From Laccaria trichodermophora (taxonomy: Eukaryota; Basidiomycota; Agaricomycetes; Agaricales; Hydnangiaceae), in assembly GCA_018417955.1 (NCBI GenBank), contig JACTVC010000016.1, forward strand, positions 310,001 to 374,000: a stretch of DNA of 64,000 nucleotides, given 5' to 3'. Of the stretch, positions 46,490 through 57,436 are shown piece after piece; position 1 is the first letter of the stretch; the number at the start of each line of letters is the position of its first letter. Under the pieces are notes generated by a model. That model searched no databases. It was not told the origin of the DNA and saw only the letters and a program-made list of their open reading frames with translations. Both the position numbers and the translations under genes were made by a program.

Positions 46490-46850
46490 CCACCACTTCT
46501 CCACCGACTCCGGCGTTGAATACTCAAGCATGCCTCACGACGATCTTCCGGCCAATGGGACCACTGCCCCATCACGCCCAGCTCAACAAACGCCGTATAC
46601 ACTTCGCTCCTCGATCGCATACCTCGCGTTTCAAATCCACGGAATGCACCTGCCCTGTCACAATGGACTTGCCCAACCCCTGCTCGTTCGTCCTCGCCAT
46701 TCCTCCCCAAAATCTTGACAGCGGTGTTGGCGATGCAGAGCTAGTGCAAACGATTTGAGTTCAACGTCATGGAGCGTTGCTGATGCGATGTCAGCTGAGG
46801 AATCCATCATACACTCTTTCAATGGAGAAACATTGAGTGGTTGGGAGGGT
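46490..46850. pseudogene. Third copy of the 49-kb family (partial)
   Basis: Matches 49615-49960 and 15835-16110 (TGCATACTCAAGCATGCCTC-like, CGGAATGCACCTGCCCTGTC, CGTTGCTGATGCGATGTCAG). The plus-strand reading STECTCPVTMDLPN..SFVLAIPPQ is similar in two copies, but no complete gene is seen. Confidence 0.5.
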
Positions 46851-47066
46851 GAGCACCGAGCTTAGCCATTGGAGTTCATCCATTGGGGGAAGAGGTTGCC
46901 TGTAGTGAGGTCGATGGTCCACTGCAACACAAAATAGCGTCCGTGAATTCATCATATAAAGGGATGTGAAGGGGTTTGCATACAACATTGGACTCTGCTG
47001 CTCTGACCAAAGTCGTCACGTTAGTGTCGGCGTTGGAGATATTTGTGAGAACGACGCCAGCGACCG

Positions 47067-47640
47067 CTATGACGAATCGAGGTGAGATGCAATGTGCAAG
47101 TTGCCAGTGCCAAAGTAGACGTACATCCTGGTTGGGCAATTCCCGTGAGATAAAGGAAACTATGTTTTGTGAGCACCGACTTTGACTAAGACGCGACGAC
47201 GAAGGACATACTTGTAAGATTTCAAAACAAATATAAACGCTCGTGTCATTAGCACCCTGCACCAATCCAAGGAGAGGGAAACCGATCTCATCGGAGTCCT
47301 ACGAAAAAGTCAAATCCATATCAACATCCACTTAAAACAGGAAAGACGGAAGAGGCTACCTCCATGGTGATCCGGACTTCAACTTGAGAAGCTGAGATTG
47401 AAGATTCCTGAATGACGAAAGTAACGGTGGTGATGGCCGGCTCATACTGAAGCAGGGCTTTGCTGATATAAAAACCGAGACGGTCTCCTGTGCTGTTTTT
47501 GACCTCGATAACTCCGCGTTTGGTTATGGTCTTTACGGCTTGAATGACGGGGACGGAGGAAGGCGTCGAGCGGCGGACGAAATCTAGGAAGAGGACGGTG
47601 AGTCGTACTGACTTGTCATAAAGGAAGAGAAGACGCACAA
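47067..47640 (-). CDS. Uncharacterised multi-exon gene (3' part)
   Basis: Minus strand. Exon to 47360 reads VKTITKRGVIEVKNSTGDRLGFYISKALL...VTFVIQ, a 61-bp intron (47359-47299, GTAGCC...GTAG) joins in phase 0 to DSDEIGFPLLGLVQGANDTS..CFEILQ, and a second intron from 47211 (GTATGT) to an acceptor near 47160 joins in phase 0 to a short final exon ending at TAG 47067-47069. The pattern (V.N.STG..LG.IS, then PLLGLVQG) recalls anonymous secreted or wall-associated Agaricomycete proteins, but I cannot name it. The 5' end is not resolved; a TTTAG acceptor lies at 47643. Confidence 0.55.
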
Positions 47641-48700
47641 ACTAAAGTGACCGAACTCGTACGTGTTCCGTATTCGAAGAGCAAATTTAACGTTGCTTCG
47701 CTGTGCCAAAACAAAAGTAAACACGTGCTTCTTCCACAAAGCCGAGGAAATTTTCAAAATGACGCTGTTTCGTCTTCAGAGAAGCATGACTGAAAAGCCG
47801 TGGAAGAAAGTAGATCGCTTTCTGGTCCCGCTCTTATGTGAAGCCTTCAAGTCTCTTGTGTTTTCGTCCTTTGTCGCATCCGGATAGCTGGAAGACCTGC
47901 TGACCGGGCCCATTCAAGCTGATGCTGAAATAGTTTTCAGATTCTATGGCGGCGATTTTTCATTCGTACACAAGAGAGATGCACTGCTGATCCTCCGTAA
48001 TCTAATAGGCGACGCCGAGAGGATCTTGATACCAGGCATGCTGTCAATGTTGAGCGCTGAGCCCGTCCCCGAATCCCAACGACCCTTCCTCGTCAACATC
48101 GGCTGCTCATCCGTCACTGCGCCTGCGACCGCCCTCTCCACACAACCCCCAAAATAGCGTTGACCACCCAACACCGGTTCAACGTGCGCAAATTCAACAC
48201 AATCATCGCCACCCGTTAGTCTTCCGGTCCTTCGAGCGTTCAACATGCCCCTTGCGAGAGCGGATCTTCGATCTGGGGATAAACGTCGACTCTTCAGATT
48301 CAAGATGCATTGGTGTGCGGTGAGGGGGAAGGGAAAGATGACGATCAGTATGCCGTATGCATTTGAGTTGCGTATCGTGGTGTCAGAATCCTGGTGGCGA
48401 TATACTACGTGAGGCTACTCATGCGTGGTAGGTTGCGAAGGGAGGCGAAAAAGCCATGTCAGGGCAAAGCTGGTGGTGTGCATGAGCGTCACGGAGAGGG
48501 TTTCGGCTGTCTAGAGGTCGATTTGAGGGGAGAAAGTGGGCTCGATGGGGTGGGAAGCAGTTTTGCTAGACAACTCGTGAGTCCTTAGCTTGGATTTGGT
48601 CGGGGTGAGTTGGTTCATGAATGTGCTACGTAGTCTTCCATTATTGGAGGTCAGGGCTACGACAAAAGGATTGATAAATGTCACCCACTTTTGAATTGAG
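47641..48700. other. Unresolved region with duplicated fragment
   Basis: 48060-48330 is a copy of 45775-46050; 48330-48600 continues that similarity (GTGAGGGGGAAGG, CATGTCAGGGCAAAG) to 45985-46260. 47650-48000 has no recognised gene on either strand. Confidence 0.45.
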
Positions 48701-48822
48701 ATTCATGTCTGCATTTCAGGAAGGTTATAGGTAACGGTCAAGTATTTTTTCAGAGTTGTGATGGGACTAGAACAAATATAAAGATTAACTGCTTGATGTG
48801 GCGTGAGGGTATTGTGCATACC

Positions 48823-49302
48823 TTGTGGTTTACGTGCTTGAGCGGCGTTGGCTCGAGGGTTATGTGCCGCTCGCAGTCCATCGTTACCTGCTTCGACGGA
48901 AATGAAGACCAAACGGTTTGTGGGAATGAAACATCGGGAAGTCTCTGCAACAACATCAACACATAGTATTTAACGACAGAAGTAACTGTTGCACTCACCT
49001 CTGGCCCGACATACGACTTTCAACTCGATGTTTATGTAGAGCGTATCAAGCTGCTGAGATATACCACCACCACGAGGGATCCAGGGAAGGAGACACCAGC
49101 GATTGTGCAGTTCTGGTATGTCGTGAGATGTACACGGTAGATTGGAGATACACGTCGAAGTAGCGGGGCAGTTGGGCGGCTGATCGAAAGCGTACTGGGG
49201 TCCTTGAATCAGCGGCTCGACAGCAGTGTGTCGGCAGGATAATAGCGGGTCCTTTGACTTGTAAGGAGCGAGAAAGGCTCGGAACGCCTCGTGGGATGCC
49301 AC
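48823..49302 (-). CDS. Uncharacterised multi-exon gene (minus), family with a decayed copy at 15.5 kb
   Basis: Exon 49302-48999 reads EAFRAFLAPYKSKDPLL...CISNLPCT..DIPELHNRWCLLPWIPRGG...DTLYINIELKVVC. A 54-bp intron (48998-48945, GTGAGT...TTGCAG) leads in frame to ETSRCFIPTNRLVFISVEAG, open to a donor near 48823 (GTATGC). The IPELH..WCL frame is the one kept in the 15.6-kb copy, which supports it as coding. Upstream (49360-49500) HHDLVDNTATFATPALVCY could belong to the same gene and has a counterpart at 46250-46400. No known domain. Confidence 0.5.
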
Positions 49303-49339
49303 TAGACGTGTGCTATAAGTGTCGTTGAGTCAGTCATGT

Positions 49340-50454
49340 GAACGACAAGATACGAAGTCAGAACTTGATGCACCTTGACTCCAGAAAACGTAAGATCGCG
49401 AGAGCCGTAGCAAACGAGTGCAGGAGTAGCGAAGGTAGCGGTATTGTCAACGAGGTCGTGGTGGTTAAAATAAAGAGTTTTCCTGTGGTCGAGAGTATCT
49501 GTAAACTTCGTCTTAGTATGTCCAACAGTGGGATTAACACCTCGCTGACCAGAACGTTCGTAAGAGCCGCGGCCTCACGCCGCCGACTCCATCGTTGGTC
49601 GTTCTCTCGCTCCTTTCGTCCACCTATCCACCACCTCTCCACCAACTCCAGCGTTGCATACACGAGCATGCCTCACGACGGTCTTCTAGCCTATGGCACC
49701 ATTGCCCCATCATGCCCAGTTCAACAAACTCCGCAGAACCTCGCCCCTTGACCGCATACCTCGCGTTTCAAGTCTATTTCCAGCCGGAATTGCGACCTCA
49801 CTCCACGGAATGCACCTGCCCTGTCACAGTGGACTTGTCAAACTTCCGCTCGTTCGTCCTCGCCATTTCTCCTCAAAAATTTGAGAGCGGTGTTGACTAT
49901 ACAGAGCTAGTGCAACCTCACAGAGGGTCGTTGCTGACGATGTCAGCCGAGGAGTTCATCATGCACTGGTTCAACCAACGTCGATGGCGAGACCTCCTGT
50001 GGAAGACGGCATCTTGAGGAGATCGTGAAAAGGCGTCAGGCAAGACCTCGAATCTGGCTGAAGCCGGTTGACAGGGAAGAGGGGGAAGTGAGTGGGGTAC
50101 GTTCGGCCGCTGCAACTCGACTTTCACTGTCTTTGTCCCTCTCAGCCGGAGAAGGTCTGGTCCGCGCTACGGGCCGTGGATGGCGGGGACCTCGACCCAA
50201 CCATCGTCCATTTCCGTCGTAACTCATCCTCAACCAGACATCAAAACGAAGAAGGCGTGCGTCCGTGTGGCCTGAAGGGCACTCCCCGTGATCGACATCA
50301 GTCATGAGGATGGTGAGAAGGACCAAGAGCGTAGTTGGTGGTGGGGGAGCTGTGGAACAGGCATGTTGTAAAACTTGAGGGGATCCAGAGTGCGAAGGTT
50401 GGTTATCGTTCATCGTTGGTTTTACCGAGGAAAAGGAGAGTGAATGTGACTGTG
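49340..50454. other. Homologous flank of the 49-kb family
   Basis: Shared with 46420-46850 and 15835-16340. No complete gene resolved; a plus-strand reading (STECTCPVTVDLSNFRSFVL) and minus-strand readings are both open in pieces. Confidence 0.4.
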
Positions 50455-50724
50455 TGATAGAATACGCTAGAATTTCAGTGCAGCCAGCTGGGTAAATAAT
50501 CCTTAGCTACCGGCGGTTCGGAATAGAAAAGACTTCGAGCTTACTTTACATTCTCTCCATCAGGCAAACCACCCAATTGTGAGGACTCGAGCCAAATATC
50601 GATATTGGCACTCAAAACGACCCGCTAAGGCAGCGCGCAGCAACTCCAGCTCCGAATTTGCAGCTATCAAGATGGATGTTCAGTGAGGGGCGAACTCGAC
50701 GGTGGTCCGGCCAGTCAGATTGAG
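50455..50724 (+). repeat. Dispersed repeat, left half (interrupted)
   Basis: Matches 20580-20865. The right half resumes at 56241. The last 8 bases, AGATTGAG (50717-50724), recur at 56241-56248. Confidence 0.85.
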
Positions 50725-51055
50725 AGATTGTATTGTTAAAACGAAAAAAGAGACGTGTATGCTGCAACAACCCTAAACACCGCCACTTTGGACAGTGGCC
50801 AAATTGGCTGCGAAAAAAAATTCAAAAAATTTGTGCTTTTTTCTGGCTATGGGGAGCTTGTAGAAGGTGTAAAGGGCTCAATTGAGCATTCCCCAGCGTT
50901 TCCTGACGTTTCCCGTGCAAGGGAGGGCAAAAACTCCGACCAAACTGATGTCTATATTTGGTAAGTACCTTCCTTATATGGCCATGTGGCCAATTTCAGC
51001 CAACTTAAAAAGAATAACTCGGTCAGTTTTCACGCAAATCAAAGTCGGTTTGGTA

Positions 51056-51631
51056 CAGTCGAAACCCTCATAACCCATGCATCAGATAACCCATAACCCC
51101 TGAAATCCCATACCATTTTGGATCCACCAAGTTGGTGGGCAGGGATTTGCATACCATAACCCATAAGTCCGTGATAACCCATAACCCATAGCCCTTGGTG
51201 GGCAAAACCCATAGGTTTTGGACCCTAAGTTAGGGTTATACCTACCAAATATGGTCATAGAACCCCGCATTTTTCACTGACACTCAATAAAAAATTTATT
51301 TACATTAATAAAATCTACCACAACACCAAATTTATTGACCTACTGATCACCAAATTCTCTGAAATCAACTTGCAATGCCTGTCCTCCCCAGACCAAGCTT
51401 CACTCAATCACAAAGTCAACACTGTTGAATAGAAATACATCAATGATGACTTGCCCCGATGGTGCTGATTGTTTTACTTCCAGTCTAGCAAACAAAGAAA
51501 ATTAGATTTTCTCGAGATTTCCATGATTTTTTGAGTGCTTATTTTTTTCCCACCCCCTCCAACCCATAACCTCTGAAAACCCATAGGCTGGACTGTCCAC
51601 AGAAGGGTATGGGTTATGAGGGTTTCGACTG
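51056..51631. mobile_element. TA-flanked MITE, 576 bp
   Basis: Perfect inverted ends of about 23 bp beginning CAGTCGAAACCCTCATAACC, TA at 51054-51055 and 51632-51633. Many ATAACCCATA/TATGGGTTAT words inside. CAGT ends fit Tc1/mariner/pogo; it could be mobilised by the neighbouring pogo-like transposase, but the ends differ from those of the 5.5-kb element. Confidence 0.93.
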
Positions 51632-51820
51632 TAGTTTTGTTCAGCTTTGCAAAAGAAGCCTTTCTACCAAACAGATAAGAAAAGGGGGAAATTTGGACCC
51701 TGAGTTTTGATTGCACAAAAGTACAGCCATGCACGTGCTAATGTTACACTGAATTCGTAGACATGAAATAGCAAAACAACATGAACATATTTTCAAATGA
51801 AACAAAGACAACATGATAAA

Positions 51821-53072
51821 TAGTGATGAGCACAGGTAACCCGTGGGTGTTTTCACACCTACCTTTACCCTTACCCAATGCAAACCCGTACCCTTTCCAT
51901 GGGTAAGGGTATTTCAGGGGTGGGGGTAGGGGTTTGTACAGGGTTTGGGGGGTCGAAAACCCACAACAGGTGGACGTTAGGGTCAAGTATAATGTACACT
52001 ACATAGTCTAATCAATCAGTACATAAGTCAAGGTGACGCCCCCCTCTTCTTGTCGTGTCATCAGATGTCGTTGTGTTGGTCGTTTGACCGTCCACTGTCA
52101 TTGTCGTGGCATTGTTGTTGTCATGGCATGGTGTCGTCGTTGCAGCGCGGTGTCATCATTGTGTCATGTAATCTGTGGGGGACATGTTAGAGACGTGGGT
52201 TGGGACAGAGGTGCTCACCGGTGGGTCATAAGATGGATGACAACAACAAACGATGAATTGGCCGTTGTTCGTTGTTTGGTTGCCACGTTGCTAACAGCGA
52301 CGTAGCACCTGGATTCAATGTCAAAGGAAGGAGTGAGATGACAGGGTTGTAACGACTCACCTGGGCTCGAGTGGTGGTGCTGGGCATTTGTCACTTTTCA
52401 TGGTGTTGGGCGCTCGTTGACATGCCAGGTCGTCGCTGTCACCTGTCATCCATTTGGCTGGTGATGTGGCATCGAACCACAGTTGGGGAAGGTGGCGGTG
52501 GTTGGTCGTGGTGGTTAAAGTGTGGTTCAGTCGTTGTCAGTTGTCACATCACTGACGTGGCACCTGTTTGTTGTGTGAAGAAAGGAAAGGGTGCAGGGGA
52601 GGGATCACATTGCGCACCTGAACTAATGTGGGCAGTGACAACGATTGCGTCGTCACCGTCTGGACGACGTGCCAGGTCGCTGTCAGCCGTTGGGCTGCTG
52701 ATGTGGTGTTGCCATGTTGTCATTGTTGTTGACGTGTGCGATGGTGGTTCGGAACGTCGAATGGCGGTGGTTGCGGAAGGTGGGGTTGTTGGTCGCGGTT
52801 GTGGGTGGTTGTCGATGTGGATAGTGGTTGTTGAGAAAGAAAAGTGTTTGTTTGTTGTTGATGTATGTAACGTTCCTGGCAAACACTGCTCATGCGGCTC
52901 ACATGATCTATTACATAATCTGTTGACCACCCTTGACTTACCCTCACAAAAACCCCCAACCCTTGTCAAGGGTTGGGGTTTTTTGAGGGTTAGAAAATCC
53001 TAACCTCTACCCTTACCCTCCTTACCCTTACCCTTGTACCCCTAAGGGTTTGCAAACCCTTGCACATCACTA
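51821..53072. mobile_element. hAT-type element, 1252 bp
   Basis: Ends TAGTGATGAGCACAGGTAAC and (reverse complement) TAGTGATGTGCAAGGGTTTG; duplication ATGATAAA at 51813-51820 and 53073-53080. Subterminal ACCCTTACCC words as in 33961-35985. Middle is GTCGTTGTGG-rich with repeated CTGACGTGGCACCTG motifs (about 52285, 52553) and TTGCCACGTTGCT...AGCGACGTAGCAC stem near 52272. No transposase. Confidence 0.94.
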
Positions 53073-53228
53073 ATGATAAACAGGTATGCTACGTACAATC
53101 TGCAATTTATTTGAGGTAAAACAGAGAGGAATTGCGTACATAGTGAAACAAATGGCAGAGAGGCAACCTGAATAGTAATTATGGGCCAATGTTACACGTG
53201 CCATGATTGTCAGCTGATGGGGAGAGAT

Positions 53229-55753
53229 TTACTCATTGTCGTCGTCGCTCGCACTGCCCTCACTCCCCGCTTCATCACCGTCACTGCTAGCATCATCCTC
53301 AGCTTCACCGGCACCTATAACACCAATCCCACCATCCAAAAAGTCCTTCAACTTGGGCCTAGGAATCGCTTTCGGTGGGGGTGTCGATTTTGGCTTTGGT
53401 TCAGTACATTTTTTCTTCTTCTTGACTGCTGCAGCCTTCCTCTTGTCCCAAGCCGCTTTGGTTTGCGTGTTGTTGGCCTTGATAGCATCCCGTTTGTCCT
53501 TTCGCTCCTGATCTGCCACAGCCCACACTTCCACTGCTGCATCATAGGCAACCTGTCCTTCCTTCCGTGCCTCCTTTTGCTTCAAAACCTCACGCACCTC
53601 CTTCTCCTTGGCCTGTGCGAGCTCATAGAAATTATCGCCACTCAAAAGCTTGGGGAGCCCATCGCCAACAAGTTTGATACCCTTTTTCTTCCCCTGCTTT
53701 TCTTCCCTCGCCTCTAGCGCTTTCCGAAGCCTCTCGGTATATGCCTCATTCAGAATGTTGGAGGCCTGGAGCTCAAAGGCATGTACCTCTGCACGAGCAT
53801 TCCGACTCTCAGCCTCACGAAGTGCTGCAAGGAGGAGGAGCTCGTTTGATGTTGTGGGTTGGATAGTCAATGCGGCAGCTGTGGTGTTTGGGATGGCGGT
53901 AACCTGGGCCCTTGTACGAGTGGTGGTTTTGGGCATAGGATCAGAAGATGCTGTAGTTGTATGGGTGGTGAGATATGCGAGGTTGGTCTTCTTGAGGGCA
54001 GCAACAGCGTCCTGGAGGATCTCGAGATGAGTGGGTTTTGTTGATTGAGTGGGGGGTGTCGTTGTTGTTTGCATTGGGGGTGTGGCTGTTGATTGTGTGG
54101 GGGTTGATGTTGGTGGACTCAATGTGTGGTCAGGTGAATGTGGGATGGTTGCGCGTGCAGCTGAGCGCGTTGTACGTGTGATTGTTGGTGTTGGGATGGG
54201 GTTGGTTGATTGTGTATGGTGAGTGGTTGGATTTGACGTTGACGTGGACGGCCCAGGTGCATCCGCTCTCACGATACTTTCCCACTCTTCGGCCAGGTGG
54301 GACTGTGATTCTTCTGGGTCTTCGGAATCTGATTCAGCCTCCTCTAGATCTTGAAGCCTGTGCAACATGTCTGCAAAAATCTTTGCTGCATTGGAAGTTT
54401 CGACAGGCAGGTTTGCCTCGAGGGAGGTCTCCTTACTTGGAGCAAGCATGTCTGAAGTGACGACATCAGGATTGAAGGGATGGATGCCAGTCTTGCGAAA
54501 GGCAGTTTTGATATTTCCAGGAGTGAGTGCCTGTATGTATGCATTTGTGATGACACTGAGAAAATTTGATTTGGTGATAGCTGTGCCAGTATCCTGCAAT
54601 AGTTTGTCGCGCTCCTTGCTGAGAAGAAGCTTGAGAATTGCAAATATTACAACATCGAGACCTTGGTAAATATGGGTGCCATGTGCTGGGTAACAGAGAA
54701 CAATAATTTGATGGAGGCATGTGAGTAAAAGGAAGGCGACAGTGTAATGTGAGTTGTGGCCATCAACAACAAGTAAGCGGTGCTCCCCATTTGCCTTCAC
54801 ATGTGTTTGTTCTTCGAAAATCTTCATCCAGGCTGCACCGATTTCGCCATCTGTCCAGCCTTTCTGCTGGTAGCCAATCCTAATCTTGGATTAGCAATGG
54901 CTACATGGATAAGACCTTGAGTTACATACGATGCGTTCAACAGATTATTTTCTCCCCATTTGACCTGATATGCATTCCCCTTGAAGATGGCGGCAGGAGG
55001 TGTGGTTGTTCCGTTGGCGCAGATTGTAACTATAACAGTGATATTGTCTCGAGTTCCAGCACGCTGTTGATAAGGAGCAGCCTTTTTATGGGCGCCAAAG
55101 ACGTACTCGCATTCACCACCTCCCTGGGCTTGTATCCCCACCTCATCAGATCCATAAATGTTGTGCGGCTTGATGTTGTATTTCTTGATGGTTTCACCCA
55201 GTAAGTTCCACCAGGCTTCGTTTGTGTGAGGGTTGGTGGCACGCCCACGCTTGTCCTCAAGAGGGCGAGAGCGAGCGATCTTGATCTTCTCTGCGTTCTG
55301 TTGGGCAAAGCGGTAAGTCCAGTTCTGACCAACACCTGTCAGTGGGAACTTGTTGCCAAGACGCGCTTTGCAGATGCTGTCAATGTGTTCCTTGAGCCAC
55401 GCATGACTGAGAGGGAAGCCTCGATCAGCTATTTCGGCGATGAAGGCAATCACAATGTCTTCTTCGCCATCACCAAGCCATCTTCAGTCCACATTGGCCT
55501 GCTGACGAGTTTTGCCACCTCCTACTAAATGTTTTAGCGTCATATGGCAGAGTTTAACATGGTTGCCTGTCTCGACAAGGCATGTATCTTGTAATTCAAT
55601 GCAAATGTGACGAAGACCCCAGTGGGGGCTTGATTTGGAACTTTTCCGTGTTTGTTCTAAGCGGTAGGCAGAAATGGCCCGGAGCATCCACACATTGTGG
55701 AGTCGCTTGGCAGCAAGATGTTTTGCGAGGTCAGATTTCGCTCGACCAGCCAT
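53229..55753 (-). pseudogene. pogo/CENP-B-like (DDE_1) transposase
   Basis: Minus strand, exon 1 from ATG 55753 (MAGRAKSDLAKHLAAK), intron of 50 bp (54929-54880, GTATGT...ATTAG), exon 2 to the stop at 53229. Residues about 1-90 resemble a helix-turn-helix region ending GGGKTRQQANVD; a TGA (55484-55486) interrupts before RWLGDGEEDIVIAFIAE. Next comes a CENP-B/Tc5-type HTH (GFPLSHAWLKEHIDS...RFAQQN), then the DDE domain: YGSDEVG (first Asp, about residue 203), VVDGHNSHY (second Asp), PAHGTHIYQGLDVVIF (third Asp), and AFRKTGIHPFNPDVV. The C-terminal half is Thr/Pro-rich with a Lys-rich coiled segment and an acidic tail (DDDASSDGDE-type). Apart from the one TGA the frame is open, so the lesion is recent. 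Confidence 0.9.
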
Positions 55754-56240
55754 GGAGAATGTCTGGGAGGGCGTTGGAGAAATCTCTAAGTTGTTGGGCA
55801 GTGTATATGAGTTCGTTGAATGAGCCTCATTGCAGCTGCTAGGCAAATCTCATGAGAGCAATCTACTGCACTAAACTCTTGCAGGCCTTCTGAAACTTGT
55901 TCCAGGCATTGAGGTATGTTCCATCTACATGAATAACGAGAGTTTGGACATGAAAAACATGTTCTTTTTGCATAGTCAATCAAATAGAGTTCAAAACATC
56001 GAAATTGGCACATCACATTGATAGATCAAGCAAATTTAATGAGTACTGAGGATTCTTTCATATGCACAAACTTGATAACCTATTTTACATTACATAGAAC
56101 TATTGATTGCAAGAAAAATCAGGTCAATAGCTGCACCCATTCACACAGGAGAGTGCAAAAACTGCCAAAGTGTAACATTGAGTGATTACGTAACATTAGC
56201 CGGTGGATGACTGTAGCGGTGTTTAGGGTTGTTGCACCAT

Positions 56241-56880
56241 AGATTGAGTGCCGTTTTCTGGTTTCAGGTATGTACTAGAGGCTGACACTTAGCAGCGGCA
56301 GCAGTCACCTTGCTTGCTGACAATTCAGTTCCTGTCGCTCCGGATCCCAGTGCTGCCTATCAACAAAAACTTCTGCAGTAAGAGTATCGCCCTGCTCGTT
56401 GCCGAACCGCTTCGCGGTTCGCTCCTCGCAGGTCAACTTATTTTCAACTTGATAATTGAACAGTATTTATGAAAATAAAAATAAAAGCCTGCCCCCTCGA
56501 CCCATTGTTTATACATGCTTGCTCGCTCGCGTGCGCATTCTGCAAGAAGCCCTATGGCAGCTGGCCCCTACACTCATTGTTTGTACGTGATTGCCCGCTC
56601 GCGTGCGCATTCTGCAATATGGCCCCTACGCTCATTGTTTGTACGTGATTGTCCGCTCGCGTGCGCATTCTGCAAGAAAAGAGCCCTATGGCCCCTTTGC
56701 TCATTGTTTGTATCTGTTTGGTATTTATGACAGTGGGAGACCTTGACAAGCAAGGTGATATGAGACTTGAGCCTGAAGCTTGACACCACGCAACGAAATC
56801 TGCCATGGCTAGAAAGAAGGTCAGTCAGGCCCACGTTCGTAGAGTGCACTCGTAAGCACCGAATCGAGTAACGTGACAAC
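56241..56880 (+). repeat. Dispersed repeat, right half, with local insertion and tandem array
   Basis: 56241-56268 and 56757-56870 match 20860-20985; about 490 bp between them is extra here. Within it, 56515-56720 is a tandem array of GCTCGCGTGCGCATTCTGCA with CTCATTGTTTGTACGTGATT (about three units, 60-72 bp), and 56407-56425 forms a GAACCGC/GCGGTTC hairpin. Confidence 0.7.
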
Positions 56881-57335
56881 ACTTTGTCAAGCTTATTTCG
56901 GCCTGGCGTTGCTGCTCTTCTCCCGTTGTATGCGCATCATTGCAACTACTTCAGTGGACCAACTCGCCACAGCGCTAGTGGCATGGAGATCTACCTCGAA
57001 TCGACGTATCACCTTCCCCATAACTCCACCAACATTCACAGCTTCCTCAAACGTCCTTCCCCCATGCAACCGTGTCACCAGGTCTCTTTGTCCACCCATA
57101 TTCTCCACTCCCAGAAGATTCCTTCCATCCCCGGACCGGAGAAAGCATCACGCGCAAGCCCCAGCCGCTCAATCCTCCCTCGATCGACGACACAACCAAA
57201 AACATGACCCACGACGGCTCAGCCTCCTGGCATTCAACATTTAGCCCGCTCACTCCTACACCTCCTAGTCAACATCGACTCCTCATCCTCCCCTGCGCCT
57301 GCGACCTCCCTCTCCGCAAATCCCCCCAAGTTTAG
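56881..57335. pseudogene. Duplicated fragment related to 45.4-45.8 kb
   Basis: See the entry at 45300. Here the internal 85-bp block (57037-57125) is in the orientation opposite to that at 45578-45663. No gene identified. Confidence 0.5.
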
Positions 57336-57436
57336 GGAATTCAGAGAACCCAACGTATAGGCCCGTATTGAGCTTTGGGATAGGTGACAAGGGAGAGAGA
57401 GGGGCTTGGAAGATACTGCATGAGCAGGAGGCCAAC

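Larger units (their letters stand above)
50725..56240 (-). mobile_element. 5.5-kb pogo-like DNA transposon with nested inserts
   Basis: Bounded by AGATTGAG on both sides relative to the uninterrupted copy at 20.6-21.1 kb. TGCAACAACCCTAAACACCG at about 50762 is inverted at 56215-56235 and may be the terminal inverted repeat or part of it. AATGTTACAC occurs at 51739, 53189 and inverted near 56165, as subterminal repeats. It contains the transposase gene 53229-55753, a TA-flanked MITE (51056-51631) and a hAT element (51821-53072). Confidence 0.75.

Noticed and set aside
53229..53717. Plus-strand frame of 178 aa over the transposase 3' end
   Set aside because: It is a shadow of the minus-strand transposase exon, which has clear DDE motifs.
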